Source: an uncultured Mycobacterium sp.
GTDB taxonomy: Bacteria > Actinomycetota > Actinomycetes > Mycobacteriales > Mycobacteriaceae
Direction: 5' to 3'
DNA length: 64,000 bases
Assembly: GCA_900078375.1 (NCBI GenBank)
Contig: FLQS01000078.1
Location: 64,759 to 128,758 of the forward strand
Made by a program: the position numbers and the translations under genes. Positions 1 through 8,959 of this stretch are shown piece after piece (within the stretch, counting starts at the first letter, position 1; every line of letters begins with the position of its first letter). The notes below the pieces were generated by a model that saw only the letters and a list, made by a program, of their open reading frames with translations, was not told the origin of the DNA and searched no databases.

Positions 1-1022
1 TGGCCGCTCTCGACCACCTCGGCCTCGGTAACCAGGTGCGGGCCGCCGGCGGCCGGATCACGGCGGGCGCGATGCGCTGGAAGGACGGCACGTGGCTGCG
101 TCGCCCGTCCGGCGAGCGGATCGTCACCGCGCTGGGCGAACCCTTGGTGGTCCTGCAGCGGGTCGCACTGCGCGACCTCCTGGCCGGCGCGCTGACGCCG
201 GGCACCGTCGTCGACGGGGTCGCGGTGCGCGAGCTGAACACCACCGCCGCCGGGATCCGGCTACACCTGACGGACTCCTCGACGTGCGATGCCGATGCGG
301 CAGTGGGCGCCGACGGCACCGGATCGGTGGTGGCCCGCCACCTCAACGGTCCGCTGCCCCATCGCTACGCCGGATACACGGCGTGGCGCGGGGTGTCCTC
401 GCTGGCCATCGACGCCGATCTGGCCGGCGAGACAATGGGTGCCGGTGCGGAGGTCGGCCACGTCCCGATGGGACCGGACCGGACGTACTGGTTCGCCACC
501 GAGCGCGCGGCCGAGGGCACCACCTCGCCCCAGGGCGAGCTTGCCTATCTGCGTACCAAGCTGGCGTCGTGGGCCGCGCCCATTCCAGCGATGCTGGCGG
601 CCACCGAGCCCGCCGAGGTGCTCCGCAACGATCTCTACGACCGCAAGACCGCCCAGCGCTGGGCGGCGGGACCGGTGGTGCTTGTCGGCGATGCCGCCCA
701 CCCCATGCGGCCACACCTGGGCCAGGGCGGCTGTCAGGCACTCGAGGACGCCGCCGTGCTGGGCGCGTGCGTCGACCTGTCCTTGGACCTGCCCAGCGCG
801 TTCACCGCCTTCGAGGCGTTCAGGCGGCGGCGGGTGAGCGCCATCGTCGCCGAATCCCGGCTGATCGGCCGAATGGTCAACCTGCGCCCGGCGGCCCTGA
901 GCGCGCTGGCCAGCAGGGCCACTGTGGTGCTGCCGGAGTCCGCGGTAACCCGCCACCTGGCGTCGATCGCGGCTGGCTCGGCGTTTCGGTTGCCTACACG
1001 CAACGACGCCCAGTCGGCGTGA
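1..1022 (+). CDS. FAD-dependent monooxygenase, 5' end missing
   Basis: This is the C-terminal part of a flavoprotein hydroxylase of the p-hydroxybenzoate/salicylate hydroxylase fold. The frame is open from base 3, so the GTG at 36 is internal and the N-terminal Rossmann GxGxxG lies before the window. Counting from the GTG, the DG motif (GADGTGS) is near residues 91-97. The FAD ribityl-binding motif GDAAHPMRPHLGQGG is at about 218-232, followed by the usual LEDA stretch. Such enzymes use NAD(P)H and O2 to hydroxylate small, often aromatic, substrates; the substrate cannot be read here. It converges on the rpf gene at 1051. Confidence 0.85.
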   Translation, partial: AALDHLGLGNQVRAAGGRITAGAMRWKDGTWLRRPSGERIVTALGEPLVVLQRVALRDLLAGALTPGTVVDGVAVRELNTTAAGIRLHLTDSSTCDADAAVGADGTGSVVARHLNGPLPHRYAGYTAWRGVSSLAIDADLAGETMGAGAEVGHVPMGPDRTYWFATERAAEGTTSPQGELAYLRTKLASWAAPIPAMLAATEPAEVLRNDLYDRKTAQRWAAGPVVLVGDAAHPMRPHLGQGGCQALEDAAVLGACVDLSLDLPSAFTAFEAFRRRRVSAIVAESRLIGRMVNLRPAALSALASRATVVLPESAVTRHLASIAAGSAFRLPTRNDAQSA

Positions 1023-1050
1023 GCCGGCTGGACGTCGTCAGCGAGGTTTT

Positions 1051-1545
1051 TTAGTGCAGACCGAGGGCGTTGGCGATGGCGCGGCCCGGATCGTGGAAGG
1101 CCTGGCACATCTTGTTGAAGTCGATCGACTTGAACGGGCCGCTCAGGACGTTCGAGCAGGCACCCTGGGCCGGGGCCGGGGCAGCGCCACCGGAGACCGG
1201 GGTGGCGAACGCCGGGGTGCCGGCGGCCTGGCCGCAGGAGGGCCATGCGCCCATGCCCTGCTTGCGGGCGACGTTCTCGGCGACCCGGATCTGCTCCTCA
1301 CGGGAGGCCTGGTGCGGGGCGCCGGTGCCGCCGTTGGCGGTCCAGGTCGCCTGCTTGAACTGCAGGCCGCCGGAGAAGCCGTTGCCGGTGTTGGCGCCCC
1401 AATTGCCGCCGGACTCGCACTGCGCGACCGCGTCCCAGTTCACGCCGCTGTCGGCGCTGGCATTTCCGCAGTTCAGAACGAATCCGGCCAGGGCCAGCGC
1501 TCCGGAGATGACTGCGAGGGTGACGATCCTGCGCAAAGTGCTCAT
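1051..1545 (-). CDS. Secreted resuscitation-promoting factor (Rpf), short form with C-terminal tail
   Basis: The 164-residue protein has a signal peptide (residues 1-31, ending in ASA) followed directly by an Rpf domain (about 34-105). The domain shows the catalytic CESGGNW motif (Glu44) and the partner Cys104 that closes the lysozyme-like fold. Rpf enzymes cleave peptidoglycan glycan strands and promote resuscitation from dormancy. After the domain comes an Ala/Pro-rich linker and a 35-residue tail with two more cysteines (about 130 and 147), which may form a second disulfide. The start at 1545 was chosen because a purine-rich GGGAAGGG lies just upstream and the longer frame spoils the signal peptide. 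It is not a clear match to RpfC or RpfD as I remember them. Confidence 0.9.
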   Translation of the reverse strand: MSTLRRIVTLAVISGALALAGFVLNCGNASADSGVNWDAVAQCESGGNWGANTGNGFSGGLQFKQATWTANGGTGAPHQASREEQIRVAENVARKQGMGAWPSCGQAAGTPAFATPVSGGAAPAPAQGACSNVLSGPFKSIDFNKMCQAFHDPGRAIANALGLH

Positions 1546-1675
1546 TGGTGTTTCCCTTCCCGACAAAGGGGGCACTGGTGTGCCGCTGTGAGGTGAATCG
1601 CAGCTTGTGATGCAGCCGTTACAGGCGTGTCGGTTGTTTTTTCTGAGATTTTTGATAAGGGAGTTTCCTTAGAGA

Positions 1676-1715
1676 CAAGAGTGGCGCCGAGTCCGTAGAC
1701 CCGGCGCCACTCTTG
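1676..1715 (-). terminator. Hairpin terminator after the second rpf gene
   Basis: Perfect 14-bp inverted arms (1676-1689 and 1702-1715) flank a 12-base loop, just past the stop of the rpf gene at 1727. The minus-strand continuation TCTCT is only weakly T-rich, so this is a mycobacterial-style hairpin terminator rather than a classical one. It should separate the two rpf transcripts. Confidence 0.7.
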
Positions 1716-1726
1716 AAAGCGCTATC

Positions 1727-2062
1727 TCAGCCGCGACGGCCGCAGACCGGCCATGCGCCCCGGCCCTGGCTACGCAGGACGTTCTCCGCCACGCGGATCT
1801 GCTCATCGCGCGACGCGTTGTGGGGCGAGCCTGCGCCACCGTTGGAACGCCAGGTCCCCAGGGTGAACTGCAGGCCACCGTAGTAGCCGTTGCCGGTGTT
1901 GATTGCCCAGTTGCCGCCGGACTCGCACTGTGCGACCGCGTCCCAGTTCATGCCGTCAGCCGAGGCAGTACCGGTGCCGAGGACCATCGGCGCCACCACG
2001 GTGGCACCGCCGATCGCGATCATCCCGAGGGAGCGTGCGAGTGTATTGCGGACGTTTTTCAA
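1727..2062 (-). CDS. rpfE: Secreted resuscitation-promoting factor, RpfE-like
   Basis: The 111-residue protein is almost only a signal peptide (about 1-36, ending ASA) plus an Rpf domain. CESGGNW carries the catalytic Glu47, and the protein ends in AWPVCGRRG, the ending I recall for M. tuberculosis RpfE. It lacks the long Pro-rich segment of that RpfE. The start is taken as TTG at 2062 because AAAGGA lies 7 bases upstream and gives a clean signal peptide MKNVRNTLAR. An ATG at 2098 is in frame but would add 12 residues before the basic region. Position next to mobA-korB-korA repeats the M. tuberculosis order Rv2450c-Rv2455c. Confidence 0.88.
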   Translation of the reverse strand: MKNVRNTLARSLGMIAIGGATVVAPMVLGTGTASADGMNWDAVAQCESGGNWAINTGNGYYGGLQFTLGTWRSNGGAGSPHNASRDEQIRVAENVLRSQGRGAWPVCGRRG

Positions 2063-2469
2063 CAGTTTTCCTTTCGCCGCGCACGCGCCGAGTGCCATCC
2101 CGTAGCCGTCGCACGGGTACAGCCCGTTGCCGGACTGCTGGAATTCGGGTCGCGCCGTCTCGGTCGGGCACGACAGCGCGGCCGGCTGGCATCACCTCGG
2201 GGCTTGTTCACCCGGTGATCCATGAAAGATCCTTCGGACCTCCCGGCCCCGCTCACACGCAGGGTTCGAATGTGTGGAGTTATAGGTGGAGATGTTTGCT
2301 CCCAAAGGGATCGGATAGGACCGTACGGAGCCGATCACGTGAAGTCACATCAACGACACGCTTATATCGGTTCGATAACAGGATGATCACGACCGCAACC
2401 TATGAGTTGTCTATGCAGGTCAGCCCCGCGTTTCGCGACCGGGCATTACATTGACACGCCCGTAAATTT
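2063..2469 (-). promoter_or_regulatory. Long structured 5' leader of the rpfE-like gene (candidate riboswitch or attenuator)
   Basis: About 400 bases separate the rpf start from the CRP-type palindrome, with no plausible gene. Read on the minus strand the stretch can form several stems: ATCACC (2219-2214) with GGTGAT (about 2198-2193), an ACGGG/CCCGT hairpin near 2115-2129, and a GATCGG/CCGATC stem near 2310-2335. A local GGGTGAACAAG and a later CCCGAATTCCAGCAG weakly resemble conserved pieces of the c-di-AMP (ydaO) class, which is known upstream of rpf genes in actinobacteria. I cannot align it to a covariance model, so the class remains a guess. Confidence 0.4.
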
Positions 2470-2485
2470 TGTGATTTAAATCACG
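2470..2485. promoter_or_regulatory. CRP/FNR-type palindromic operator
   Basis: TGTGATTTAAATCACG is a perfect 14-bp palindrome in its core (2471-2484) and fits the CRP consensus TGTGA-N6-TCACA with one outer mismatch. In M. tuberculosis the cAMP receptor protein Rv3676 is known to activate rpfA. Here the site lies about 410 bp upstream of the rpfE-like start, at the head of the long leader, so the promoter would be expected just downstream on the minus strand. Confidence 0.65.
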
Positions 2486-3022
2486 CGGTATTTGTGGGCT
2501 GGACCACAGATCTTGATAACGCAACACACCCACGCCGTTGCCGTGAAGCGCCTGCAGCCCGCTTTTCCAGCCATAAGGACCCTCCGCGGTCGATTTCAGT
2601 AGCTGGGCATCTCCCCCGGGAGTCTCTTCGATCGGATAGCCAAACCCATTGCCACAACGGTGCTTTCGCCCATCGGCGAGGAATCGCCGAGCCGCGCACC
2701 GACGTCAGGCCGGCGGCCGAGCCTGGCTCTGCGCGCCCAGAATGCCTTGCGCGCCAGGCATGTTCAGGACGGCCGGACCGCCCGCTCAAACCAGGGCTCA
2801 GCGCCCGTCCACCCCGCACCCGCCAGATCGCCAAGCCATTGCTCGACCGGGCACAGAACTGAGGAGAAATGGCTGGATATCGCAGCATTTCAGGACCGCC
2901 GGCTAGTGAAATACGTTCTGGCCCAGTAGATCTTGCAGCTCAAAAACCCAGAATGAATGGAATATGTCGAATCAATAAACTGCATTTCGAAAGTCGCGCC
3001 TAAATTCGGCGAAACGACCGAT
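2486..3022. other. Intergenic stretch without a recognised gene
   Basis: About 540 bases between the CRP-type site and the end of mobA. Open frames exist on both strands at 2481-2929 but their translations are Arg/Ser/Pro-rich, have no homologous look and overlap each other, as expected by chance in GC-rich DNA. The last 120 bases (2900-3020) are clearly AT-richer. Confidence 0.5.
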
Positions 3023-3598
3023 TTATAGCGCTATTTGCTGGAGATCGGCCGGAGAATTGACGTTGGCCAGCGCCGGCCCGACCGATATCACCACCCGCTG
3101 GGTGACGACCGTCTCGGCCAGTGCGCGCATGCTGCGTTCGCCCGCGGCGACCAGGGCATCGACGTGGTCAGCGAGGTCGGTGCGGTAGATGCCGGCCAGG
3201 TAGTGATCGCGGCCATCCCAGGGCAGCACGATGTCGACACCCCGGTATTCGGCCAGCTTGTCGATGACATCAGTGGTCAGGAACGGCATGTCGACCGCGC
3301 TGACGAACGCCCGCTCCAGGCCGGCCGCCGCTGCGGCGCGAAGGCCGCGGCCGGTGGCGAGCAGCGGGCCCACCCCGCGAACCTCGTCGCGCAGCACCTC
3401 GGCTTCCAGCGCAGGCAGCGCCTGGCCCGGGGCGGCGATCACGAATACCGGTGCGCAGCGGGATCCCAGGACGCCGACGGTGTACTCGACCATCGTGGTG
3501 CCGGCGTCGGGATGCGCCAGGGTGGCCTTATCCCTGCCCATTCGGCGCGACGCCCCACCAGCCAACACAACGGCGGCCAGCGGGGCGGGCGTGCTCAC
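3023..3598 (-). CDS. mobA: Molybdenum cofactor guanylyltransferase
   Basis: MobA links GMP from GTP to molybdopterin to make the bis-MGD cofactor. The 191-residue form from the GTG at 3598 begins with the nucleotide-binding signature LAGGASRRMGRDKA (residues 12-25) and carries an internal SAVDMPFLT motif typical of this Rossmann-like family. The frame is open further upstream, but that part lies inside korB and has no family similarity. Length agrees with mycobacterial MobA (about 200 residues). It sits 19 bp after korB and is probably cotranscribed with korAB. Its product would be needed by the molybdoenzyme at 43713-46049. Confidence 0.9.
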   Translation of the reverse strand: MSTPAPLAAVVLAGGASRRMGRDKATLAHPDAGTTMVEYTVGVLGSRCAPVFVIAAPGQALPALEAEVLRDEVRGVGPLLATGRGLRAAAAAGLERAFVSAVDMPFLTTDVIDKLAEYRGVDIVLPWDGRDHYLAGIYRTDLADHVDALVAAGERSMRALAETVVTQRVVISVGPALANVNSPADLQQIAL

Positions 3599-3617
3599 GG
3601 CAGCTTCTAGACTCTGG

Positions 3618-4694
3618 CTAGTCAACGGTCCAGGTGTCGCGACCGCGCAGCAGCGATTGCAGCGCGTGCTGGTCATGCGGCGTGGCCTCGCGCGCCATGC
3701 GGACCTGGTCGCGGGCGGCATCGTCGTAGCTCGGCCGGCTGACCTGGCGGAAAATGCCCATCACGGTGTGCTCGAGATTCTGCTCACTCAATCGAGACAG
3801 CGCAAAGGCATAGGCAGAATCGGCAGTGGTCGCGTCGTGCACGACGATGTCGCTGACCGCGACATCGGCGGTCTTCGCCACGTCCAGTCCGAATCCGCTC
3901 TTGACCACGCAGTACTCGCCGTTGGCGCCGAACGTCACCGGCTCCCCCTGGCGGACGTTGATGATCCGCTCCTCGGCGCCTTCCTTGCGGAGCAGGTCGA
4001 AGGAGCCGTCGTTGAAGATCGGGCAGTCCTGCATGATCTCGACCAGTGCGGCACCACGGTGCGCGGCGGCGCCCTTCAGCACCTCCGTCAAACCCTTGCG
4101 GTCGGAGTCCAGCGCCCGGCCGACGAACGTCGCCTCGGCGCCCAGCGCCAGCGACACGGGGTTGAACGGATAGTCCAGCGAGCCCATCGGGGTGGACTTG
4201 GTGACCTTGCCAACCTCGGACGTCGGCGAGTACTGGCCCTTGGTCAGACCGTAGATCCGGTTGTTGAACAGCAGGATCGTGATGTTGACGTTGCGTCGCA
4301 ACGCATGGATCAGGTGGTTGCCGCCGATCGACAGGGCGTCGCCGTCACCGGTGACCACCCAGACCGACAGGTCCGGGCGGGCCAGCGCCAGGCCGGTGGC
4401 GATGGTCGGCGCGCGGCCGTGGATCGAGTGGAAGCCGTAGGTCTCCAGGTAGTACGGGAAACGGCTCGAGCAGCCGATACCGCTGACGAACGCGATGTTC
4501 TCGCGGCGCAGACCCAGCTCCGGCAGGAAGTTGCGGATCGTGTTGAGGATGACGTAATCACCGCAGCCCGGGCACCAGCGCACCTCCTGGTCGCTGGTGA
4601 AGTCCTTGGCTTTCTGCGGCTCGTCGGTGGTCGGCACCCACGCCGTCTTGGACACACCAGGTGCCAGCAGATCCGAGCCGATCAGGTCAGTCAT
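3618..4694 (-). CDS. korB: 2-oxoglutarate:ferredoxin oxidoreductase, beta subunit
   Basis: KorB binds thiamine diphosphate and an Fe4S4 cluster, and with KorA oxidises 2-oxoglutarate to succinyl-CoA while reducing ferredoxin. The 358-residue protein shows RWCPGCGDY (Cys41, Cys44), SGIGCSS (Cys75) and the ThDP motif beginning GDGDAL at 116 and ending in NN at 144-145. The start ATG at 4694 overlaps the korA stop by four bases (ATGA) and has AGGAG upstream. The longer open frame is a korA shadow. In mycobacteria KorAB supports a CoA-dependent TCA-cycle step independent of 2-oxoglutarate dehydrogenase. Confidence 0.95.
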   Translation of the reverse strand: MTDLIGSDLLAPGVSKTAWVPTTDEPQKAKDFTSDQEVRWCPGCGDYVILNTIRNFLPELGLRRENIAFVSGIGCSSRFPYYLETYGFHSIHGRAPTIATGLALARPDLSVWVVTGDGDALSIGGNHLIHALRRNVNITILLFNNRIYGLTKGQYSPTSEVGKVTKSTPMGSLDYPFNPVSLALGAEATFVGRALDSDRKGLTEVLKGAAAHRGAALVEIMQDCPIFNDGSFDLLRKEGAEERIINVRQGEPVTFGANGEYCVVKSGFGLDVAKTADVAVSDIVVHDATTADSAYAFALSRLSEQNLEHTVMGIFRQVSRPSYDDAARDQVRMAREATPHDQHALQSLLRGRDTWTVD

Positions 4695-6652
4695 CCGTTC
4701 ACTCCTGCGCCAACTGTGCCAGTACTCACGGTAGCTGCCGCAAGTCTGGCAAATTTCGCTTTGTCGCTTTCCTTTTCGGCCAGCGTCCCGTCCAGGGCGG
4801 CATCGATGATGCCCTCGAGCTCGTCGGCCAGGAACGCCATACCCTCCACCTTGGTCACCGAGTGGACATCGACCAGGTACTTGCCACGCAACAGCAGCGC
4901 CAGCTGACCGAGGTTCATTTCCGGGACCACCACATTCGGGTACTTGCTCAGCACCTCGCCGAGGTTGGCCGGCATGGGGTTGAGGTGGCGCAGGTGAGCC
5001 TGCGCGACCTTGATCCCGCGGCGGCGCGCCCGGCGGCATGCTTCACCGATCGGGCCGAACGAACTTCCCCAGCCCAGGATCAGCAGCTCGGCGTCGCCGG
5101 TCGGGTCGTCGACCGTGATGTCAGGCACCGTGATCCCGGCGATCTTGGCCTGCCGCAACCGCACCATGAGGTCGTGGTTGGCCGGTTCGTACGAGATCGC
5201 GCCGGATCCGTTGGCCGATTCCAGACCACCGATGCGGTGCTCCAGACCCGGGGTGCCGGGAACCGCGAACTGGCGGGCCAGCGTCTCCGGGTCACGGGCA
5301 TAGGGCTGGAAATCCTCGCCGGCCTTGGCGAAGTTGGGCTCGATCGCCTCAAAGGAGTTGATGTCCGGGATCCGCCACGGCTCAGAGCCGTTGGCGATCG
5401 CACCGTCGGACAGCAGGATGACCGGTGTCCGGTAGGTCAGGGCGATGCGGGCGGCCTCGATCGCCACCTCGAAGCAGTCCGAGGGGGTACTCGCGGACAG
5501 CACAGCCACCGGCGACTCGCCATTGCGCCCGAACATGACCTGCAATAGGTCGGCCTGCTCGGTCTTGGTGGGCAGGCCGGTGGACGGGCCGCCACGCTGC
5601 ACATCGATCACCAGCAGCGGCAGCTCGGCCATCATGGCCAGGCCGATGGCTTCGGACTTCAGCGAGATACCGGGGCCCGACGTGCTGGTCACGCCAAGGG
5701 CGCCGCCGTAGGACGCGCCGATCGCGGCGCCGACGCCGGCGATCTCGTCCTCGGCCTGGAAGGTCAGGACGTTGAAGTTCTTGTGCTTGGACAGCTCGTG
5801 CAGGATGTCCGACGCCGGCGTGATCGGGTAGCTGCCGAGCACTACCTGGATGTCGGCGAGCTGACCGGCGGCGATGACGCCGTAGGCCAGTGCGGTGTTA
5901 CCCGAGATCTGCCGGTACTCACCGGGAGCCAGCTTGGCCGGGGCGATCTCGTAGGTGGTGCCGAACGCCTCGGTGGTCTCGCCGTAGTTCCAGCCGGCCT
6001 TGAGCGCCAGAACGTTCGCTTCGGCGACATCAGGCTTGCGGGCGAACTTCTCGCGGATGAACGTCTCGCTGGTCTCGATCGGCCGGCCGTACATCCACGA
6101 CAGCAGCCCGAGCGCGAACATGTTCTTGGCGCGCTGGCCGTCCTTCTTGGACGCACCGATCTCCTCGACGGCGCCCAGAGTCAGCGTGGTCATCGCGACG
6201 GCCTGCACGACGTAGTCGGACAGCTCGCCGCTCTCCAGCGGGTTGTTCTCGTAGCCAACCTTCGCGAGGTTCCGCTTGGTGAATTCGTCGGAGTTGGCAA
6301 TCACCAGACCACCGCGTGGCAGATCGCGAATGTTGGCCTTCAGCGCCGCCGGGTTCATGGCGACCAACACGTCGGGACGGTCACCCGCGGTGAGGATGTC
6401 GTAATCGGCGATCTGGATCTGGAACGACGAGACACCGGGCAGCGTGCCCTGAGGCGCGCGGATCTCGGCGGGGTAATTCGGTTGGGTAGCAAGGTCATTC
6501 CCAAACAGCGCGGCCTCCGAGGTGAACCGGTCACCGGTCAGCTGCATGCCGTCACCGGAGTCACCGGCGAATCGGATGACGACCTTTTCCAGCTTTTGCC
6601 GGTTGCCCGTAGCACCGTTGCCGTTGGGACCCACGTCCCCGCCTTTCGTCAT
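4691..6652 (-). CDS. korA: 2-oxoglutarate:ferredoxin oxidoreductase, fused gamma-alpha subunit
   Basis: The 653-residue protein carries the gamma domain first (about 20-210, starting VVIRFAGDSGDGMQ) and the alpha domain after about 245, with the conserved SYPITPASD and the QAEDEIAGVGAAIGAS stretch. This gamma-alpha fusion is the usual mycobacterial arrangement. It is translationally coupled to korB by an ATGA overlap and forms the head of a korA-korB-mobA operon. The 267 bases upstream hold its promoter, which I could not pinpoint. Confidence 0.95.
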   Translation of the reverse strand: MTKGGDVGPNGNGATGNRQKLEKVVIRFAGDSGDGMQLTGDRFTSEAALFGNDLATQPNYPAEIRAPQGTLPGVSSFQIQIADYDILTAGDRPDVLVAMNPAALKANIRDLPRGGLVIANSDEFTKRNLAKVGYENNPLESGELSDYVVQAVAMTTLTLGAVEEIGASKKDGQRAKNMFALGLLSWMYGRPIETSETFIREKFARKPDVAEANVLALKAGWNYGETTEAFGTTYEIAPAKLAPGEYRQISGNTALAYGVIAAGQLADIQVVLGSYPITPASDILHELSKHKNFNVLTFQAEDEIAGVGAAIGASYGGALGVTSTSGPGISLKSEAIGLAMMAELPLLVIDVQRGGPSTGLPTKTEQADLLQVMFGRNGESPVAVLSASTPSDCFEVAIEAARIALTYRTPVILLSDGAIANGSEPWRIPDINSFEAIEPNFAKAGEDFQPYARDPETLARQFAVPGTPGLEHRIGGLESANGSGAISYEPANHDLMVRLRQAKIAGITVPDITVDDPTGDAELLILGWGSSFGPIGEACRRARRRGIKVAQAHLRHLNPMPANLGEVLSKYPNVVVPEMNLGQLALLLRGKYLVDVHSVTKVEGMAFLADELEGIIDAALDGTLAEKESDKAKFARLAAATVSTGTVGAGVNG

Positions 6653-6872
6653 GTCCCGCCGGGTGTGGATTCCGCGTCACTCTCGGGGTGGACGCGCCGA
6701 CGGAATCGACAGCCCAGGAGTTGCTGTCACTCGCAGTACCGATTATTGCACTTTCTTAGGCAAGCCAGACCGCTGGCGGGTGGTGACACGCCGCCGGGCC
6801 TGCGTTGAAGCCACAGCTCACGGACTCAAGCCGCGGCCAGATGAGACAAAAGTGTGTCGTTCGTCACTTGTC

Positions 6873-6887
6873 GAGAATGGCATTCTC
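6873..6887. repeat. Short perfect inverted repeat between PfkB and korA genes
   Basis: GAGAATG and CATTCTC flank a single G. It lies about 220 bp upstream of korA and 33 bp past the end of the PfkB gene. No T-run follows on either strand, so an operator is as likely as a terminator. Nothing else stands out in 6653-6919. Confidence 0.35.
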
Positions 6888-6919
6888 TAAGAGAAGAACT
6901 ACTCGCGGGTAGCTCTCAG

Positions 6920-7765
6920 TTACCGGCCCGCCGACAGGCGTTTCTCCAGTTCACTGGCGACCAGTTCACTGGCCTCCTTCGCCGCGGCGCGGGGATCGGC
7001 GCCCGCCGCACGATTTGCCACGTAACAGGTGGTGAACATGTCACCGGCCCCGGTGGTCTGCACACCCTCCACCCGCCAGGCGGCCGGCACCCGCACGCAA
7101 CTGTCGCCGGTATAGATGTCACAGCCCTCGGATCCGTAGGTCACCAGGATCTCGGGTACCCCAAGGCGCGCCGCGGTCGACTGGTCGAAGGGTCCGTCGG
7201 CGACGATGACGGCCTCGTCCTCTGCCAGCTTCAAGATGCTGAGGTGGGCCAGCAACTCCGGCGGATAGTGACGGTCCACGACCAGCGGGCCGAGCCGGTC
7301 GGCACGCACCAGGCCCTGGCCGTCATAGGCGACCCGATGGCCCCGCTGCGCCAGCAGTGCCAGCGTCTGGGCGGGAAAGTCGGTGCGCAGCAGCGGCGCG
7401 AGGTGCACCCACGTCGTGTCCGGGGCCGCGGCGTCAACCTCCGCGGGCCCCCACACCGGGCCGATGGCCTCCACCGACATCCGTCGGTGGTCGAGATCCT
7501 CGTAGTCCAGCCGGAACGAACTGGTGCGGTCCGCGGTCAGGATCCGGATCATCGACCCGAATCGCGCCAACAGCGGGTCGAACAACGGCCGGTCGTCCGC
7601 GGCGGCCAGCGCGACGATGCCGCCCGGTACGCCGGCGGCCTCCATGGCCACGCCGGAGAACGATGCGCATCCGCCGGGGGTCTTCGGCCCGCCGTTGATC
7701 ACGTCGATGGCCAGATTGCCGAGCACGGTCACGCCGGCGACGAGCTCGGCGCGCTGTTCTGGCAC
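6920..7765 (-). CDS. PfkB-family carbohydrate kinase
   Basis: This is a 281-residue ribokinase-fold sugar kinase. The C-terminal PfkB signature TTGAGDMF sits at about 237-244, with Asp242 as the expected catalytic base, and the N-terminal LGNLAIDVINGG matches the family's first strand. The GTG start at 7765 is preceded by AGGAGAG at good spacing; the open frame runs 15 codons further without a ribosome site. It lies before a LacI regulator in the same direction and beside a polyol oxidation operon, so it probably phosphorylates the intermediate made there. The substrate is unknown; it is clearly distinct from IolC at 20238. Confidence 0.88.
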   Translation of the reverse strand: MPEQRAELVAGVTVLGNLAIDVINGGPKTPGGCASFSGVAMEAAGVPGGIVALAAADDRPLFDPLLARFGSMIRILTADRTSSFRLDYEDLDHRRMSVEAIGPVWGPAEVDAAAPDTTWVHLAPLLRTDFPAQTLALLAQRGHRVAYDGQGLVRADRLGPLVVDRHYPPELLAHLSILKLAEDEAVIVADGPFDQSTAARLGVPEILVTYGSEGCDIYTGDSCVRVPAAWRVEGVQTTGAGDMFTTCYVANRAAGADPRAAAKEASELVASELEKRLSAGR

Positions 7766-7872
7766 GGAATCTCTCCTCTGAGTCTTTGGGCGTCGGACAC
7801 GCAGGCGCATTCATCGTCGCCGTCGGCGCGAGATGCTAGTCGGGAATTCCTCGAATCCACGACTCGACGAGT

Positions 7873-8886
7873 TCAGCCGGGCAGGTTGTACGGGGTGATC
7901 ACCTGGATCGGGACGGGACGCGCGGGCTCATTGGGCAGCGCCCCGTGCTGCTGCAGGATCAGCCGCATCGCGAGCCTGGCGTCGGCACGCAGGTCGTTGT
8001 GCAACACCGCCGAGATCCGGCCTTCCCGCAGCAGTCGCCGGTTGTCGGCGTCCAGGTCGTGGGCGACAAATACCCGGCAACGACGGCCGATCCGGTCGAA
8101 CGCCGCGACCGTGGCGGTGTTGCCGCCACCAACCGAATACACCGCCTCCACCTCCGGGTGCCGTTCGAGGGCGTCGAGCACCAGGCGCTGATTGGTGGCG
8201 TCGATACCGTCGCTGCCACTGACCTCGACAATGGCGCGCCCGGACTTGCGCAACGCGGTCCGGAAGCCGACCTCACGCTCGGCTTCCCCGCGAAACACTG
8301 TGCGGCTCAACGTGATCAACACGTCGGCGGGGGCTTCTCCCAGCCATTGGTCCATCAGGTAGGCCGCGGTGACACCGGCGCCGTGATTGTCGATGCCGAC
8401 ATAGGCGCAGCGAGAGCTCGCGGGGATGTCGGTCGCGTACGTCACCACCGGCACACCGGAGGCCACCAGCCGGTCGACGGCCTCGGCCACCTCGGGTTCG
8501 TCCTGGCCTTTGAGCACCACGCCGTGGCTGCCCTTGATCCGCGCGAGGGTCTCGACGGTTTGCTCCGTCGACCCGGACTCCCACAGGTGGAAGCGCGCAC
8601 GCAGCATGGCGGGCGCGAACGCGGGCAGCTCCGCTTCGACCGCGGCGCGGAAGGCGTCGGAGAACCGCTGCGGCGTCTGCATCACCACGTCGAACAGGTA
8701 GCGCCGCCCGTTGAGTCGCAATTGGGCGCGCTGCTTTTCCAGGTCCTCGATCGCCTGGGCCACCTCGGCGCGGGTGGTTTCCCGCACGCCGGGGCGGTCG
8801 TTGAGCACCCGATCGACGGTCGCCTCGGACAGCCCGGACTGCTGGGCGATCTCCCGGACCTTGAAGCGGTGCGCCATGGCGTGCAC
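7873..8886 (-). CDS. LacI-family transcriptional regulator
   Basis: The 337-residue protein has an N-terminal helix-turn-helix (VREIAQQSGLSEATVDRVLND, about 10-30) followed by a periplasmic-binding-protein-like effector domain containing VAHDLDADN and YSVGGGNTATV. GTG at 8886 follows GGAGA with good spacing; the ATG at 8877 is the alternative. It is divergent from the dioxygenase operon that starts at 8960, with only 73 bp between. It therefore probably represses that operon and responds to a sugar or polyol. Confidence 0.88.
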   Translation of the reverse strand: MHAMAHRFKVREIAQQSGLSEATVDRVLNDRPGVRETTRAEVAQAIEDLEKQRAQLRLNGRRYLFDVVMQTPQRFSDAFRAAVEAELPAFAPAMLRARFHLWESGSTEQTVETLARIKGSHGVVLKGQDEPEVAEAVDRLVASGVPVVTYATDIPASSRCAYVGIDNHGAGVTAAYLMDQWLGEAPADVLITLSRTVFRGEAEREVGFRTALRKSGRAIVEVSGSDGIDATNQRLVLDALERHPEVEAVYSVGGGNTATVAAFDRIGRRCRVFVAHDLDADNRRLLREGRISAVLHNDLRADARLAMRLILQQHGALPNEPARPVPIQVITPYNLPG

Positions 8887-8959
8887 ACTATCTCCGCTGA
8901 TGGGTTTTTGATGGCTTTCTGGTGTTGATTGCGGGCTGGATCACAGCAAGACTTGCCGC

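Noticed and set aside
2063..2469. Firm call of a c-di-AMP riboswitch
   Set aside because: Only short resemblances to conserved pieces were seen by eye and the pairing pattern could not be confirmed, so it is kept as a structured leader only.
2481..2929. Several 85-135-codon frames in the rpf-mobA gap
   Set aside because: They overlap each other on both strands, have biased GC-rich translations and lack ribosome sites.
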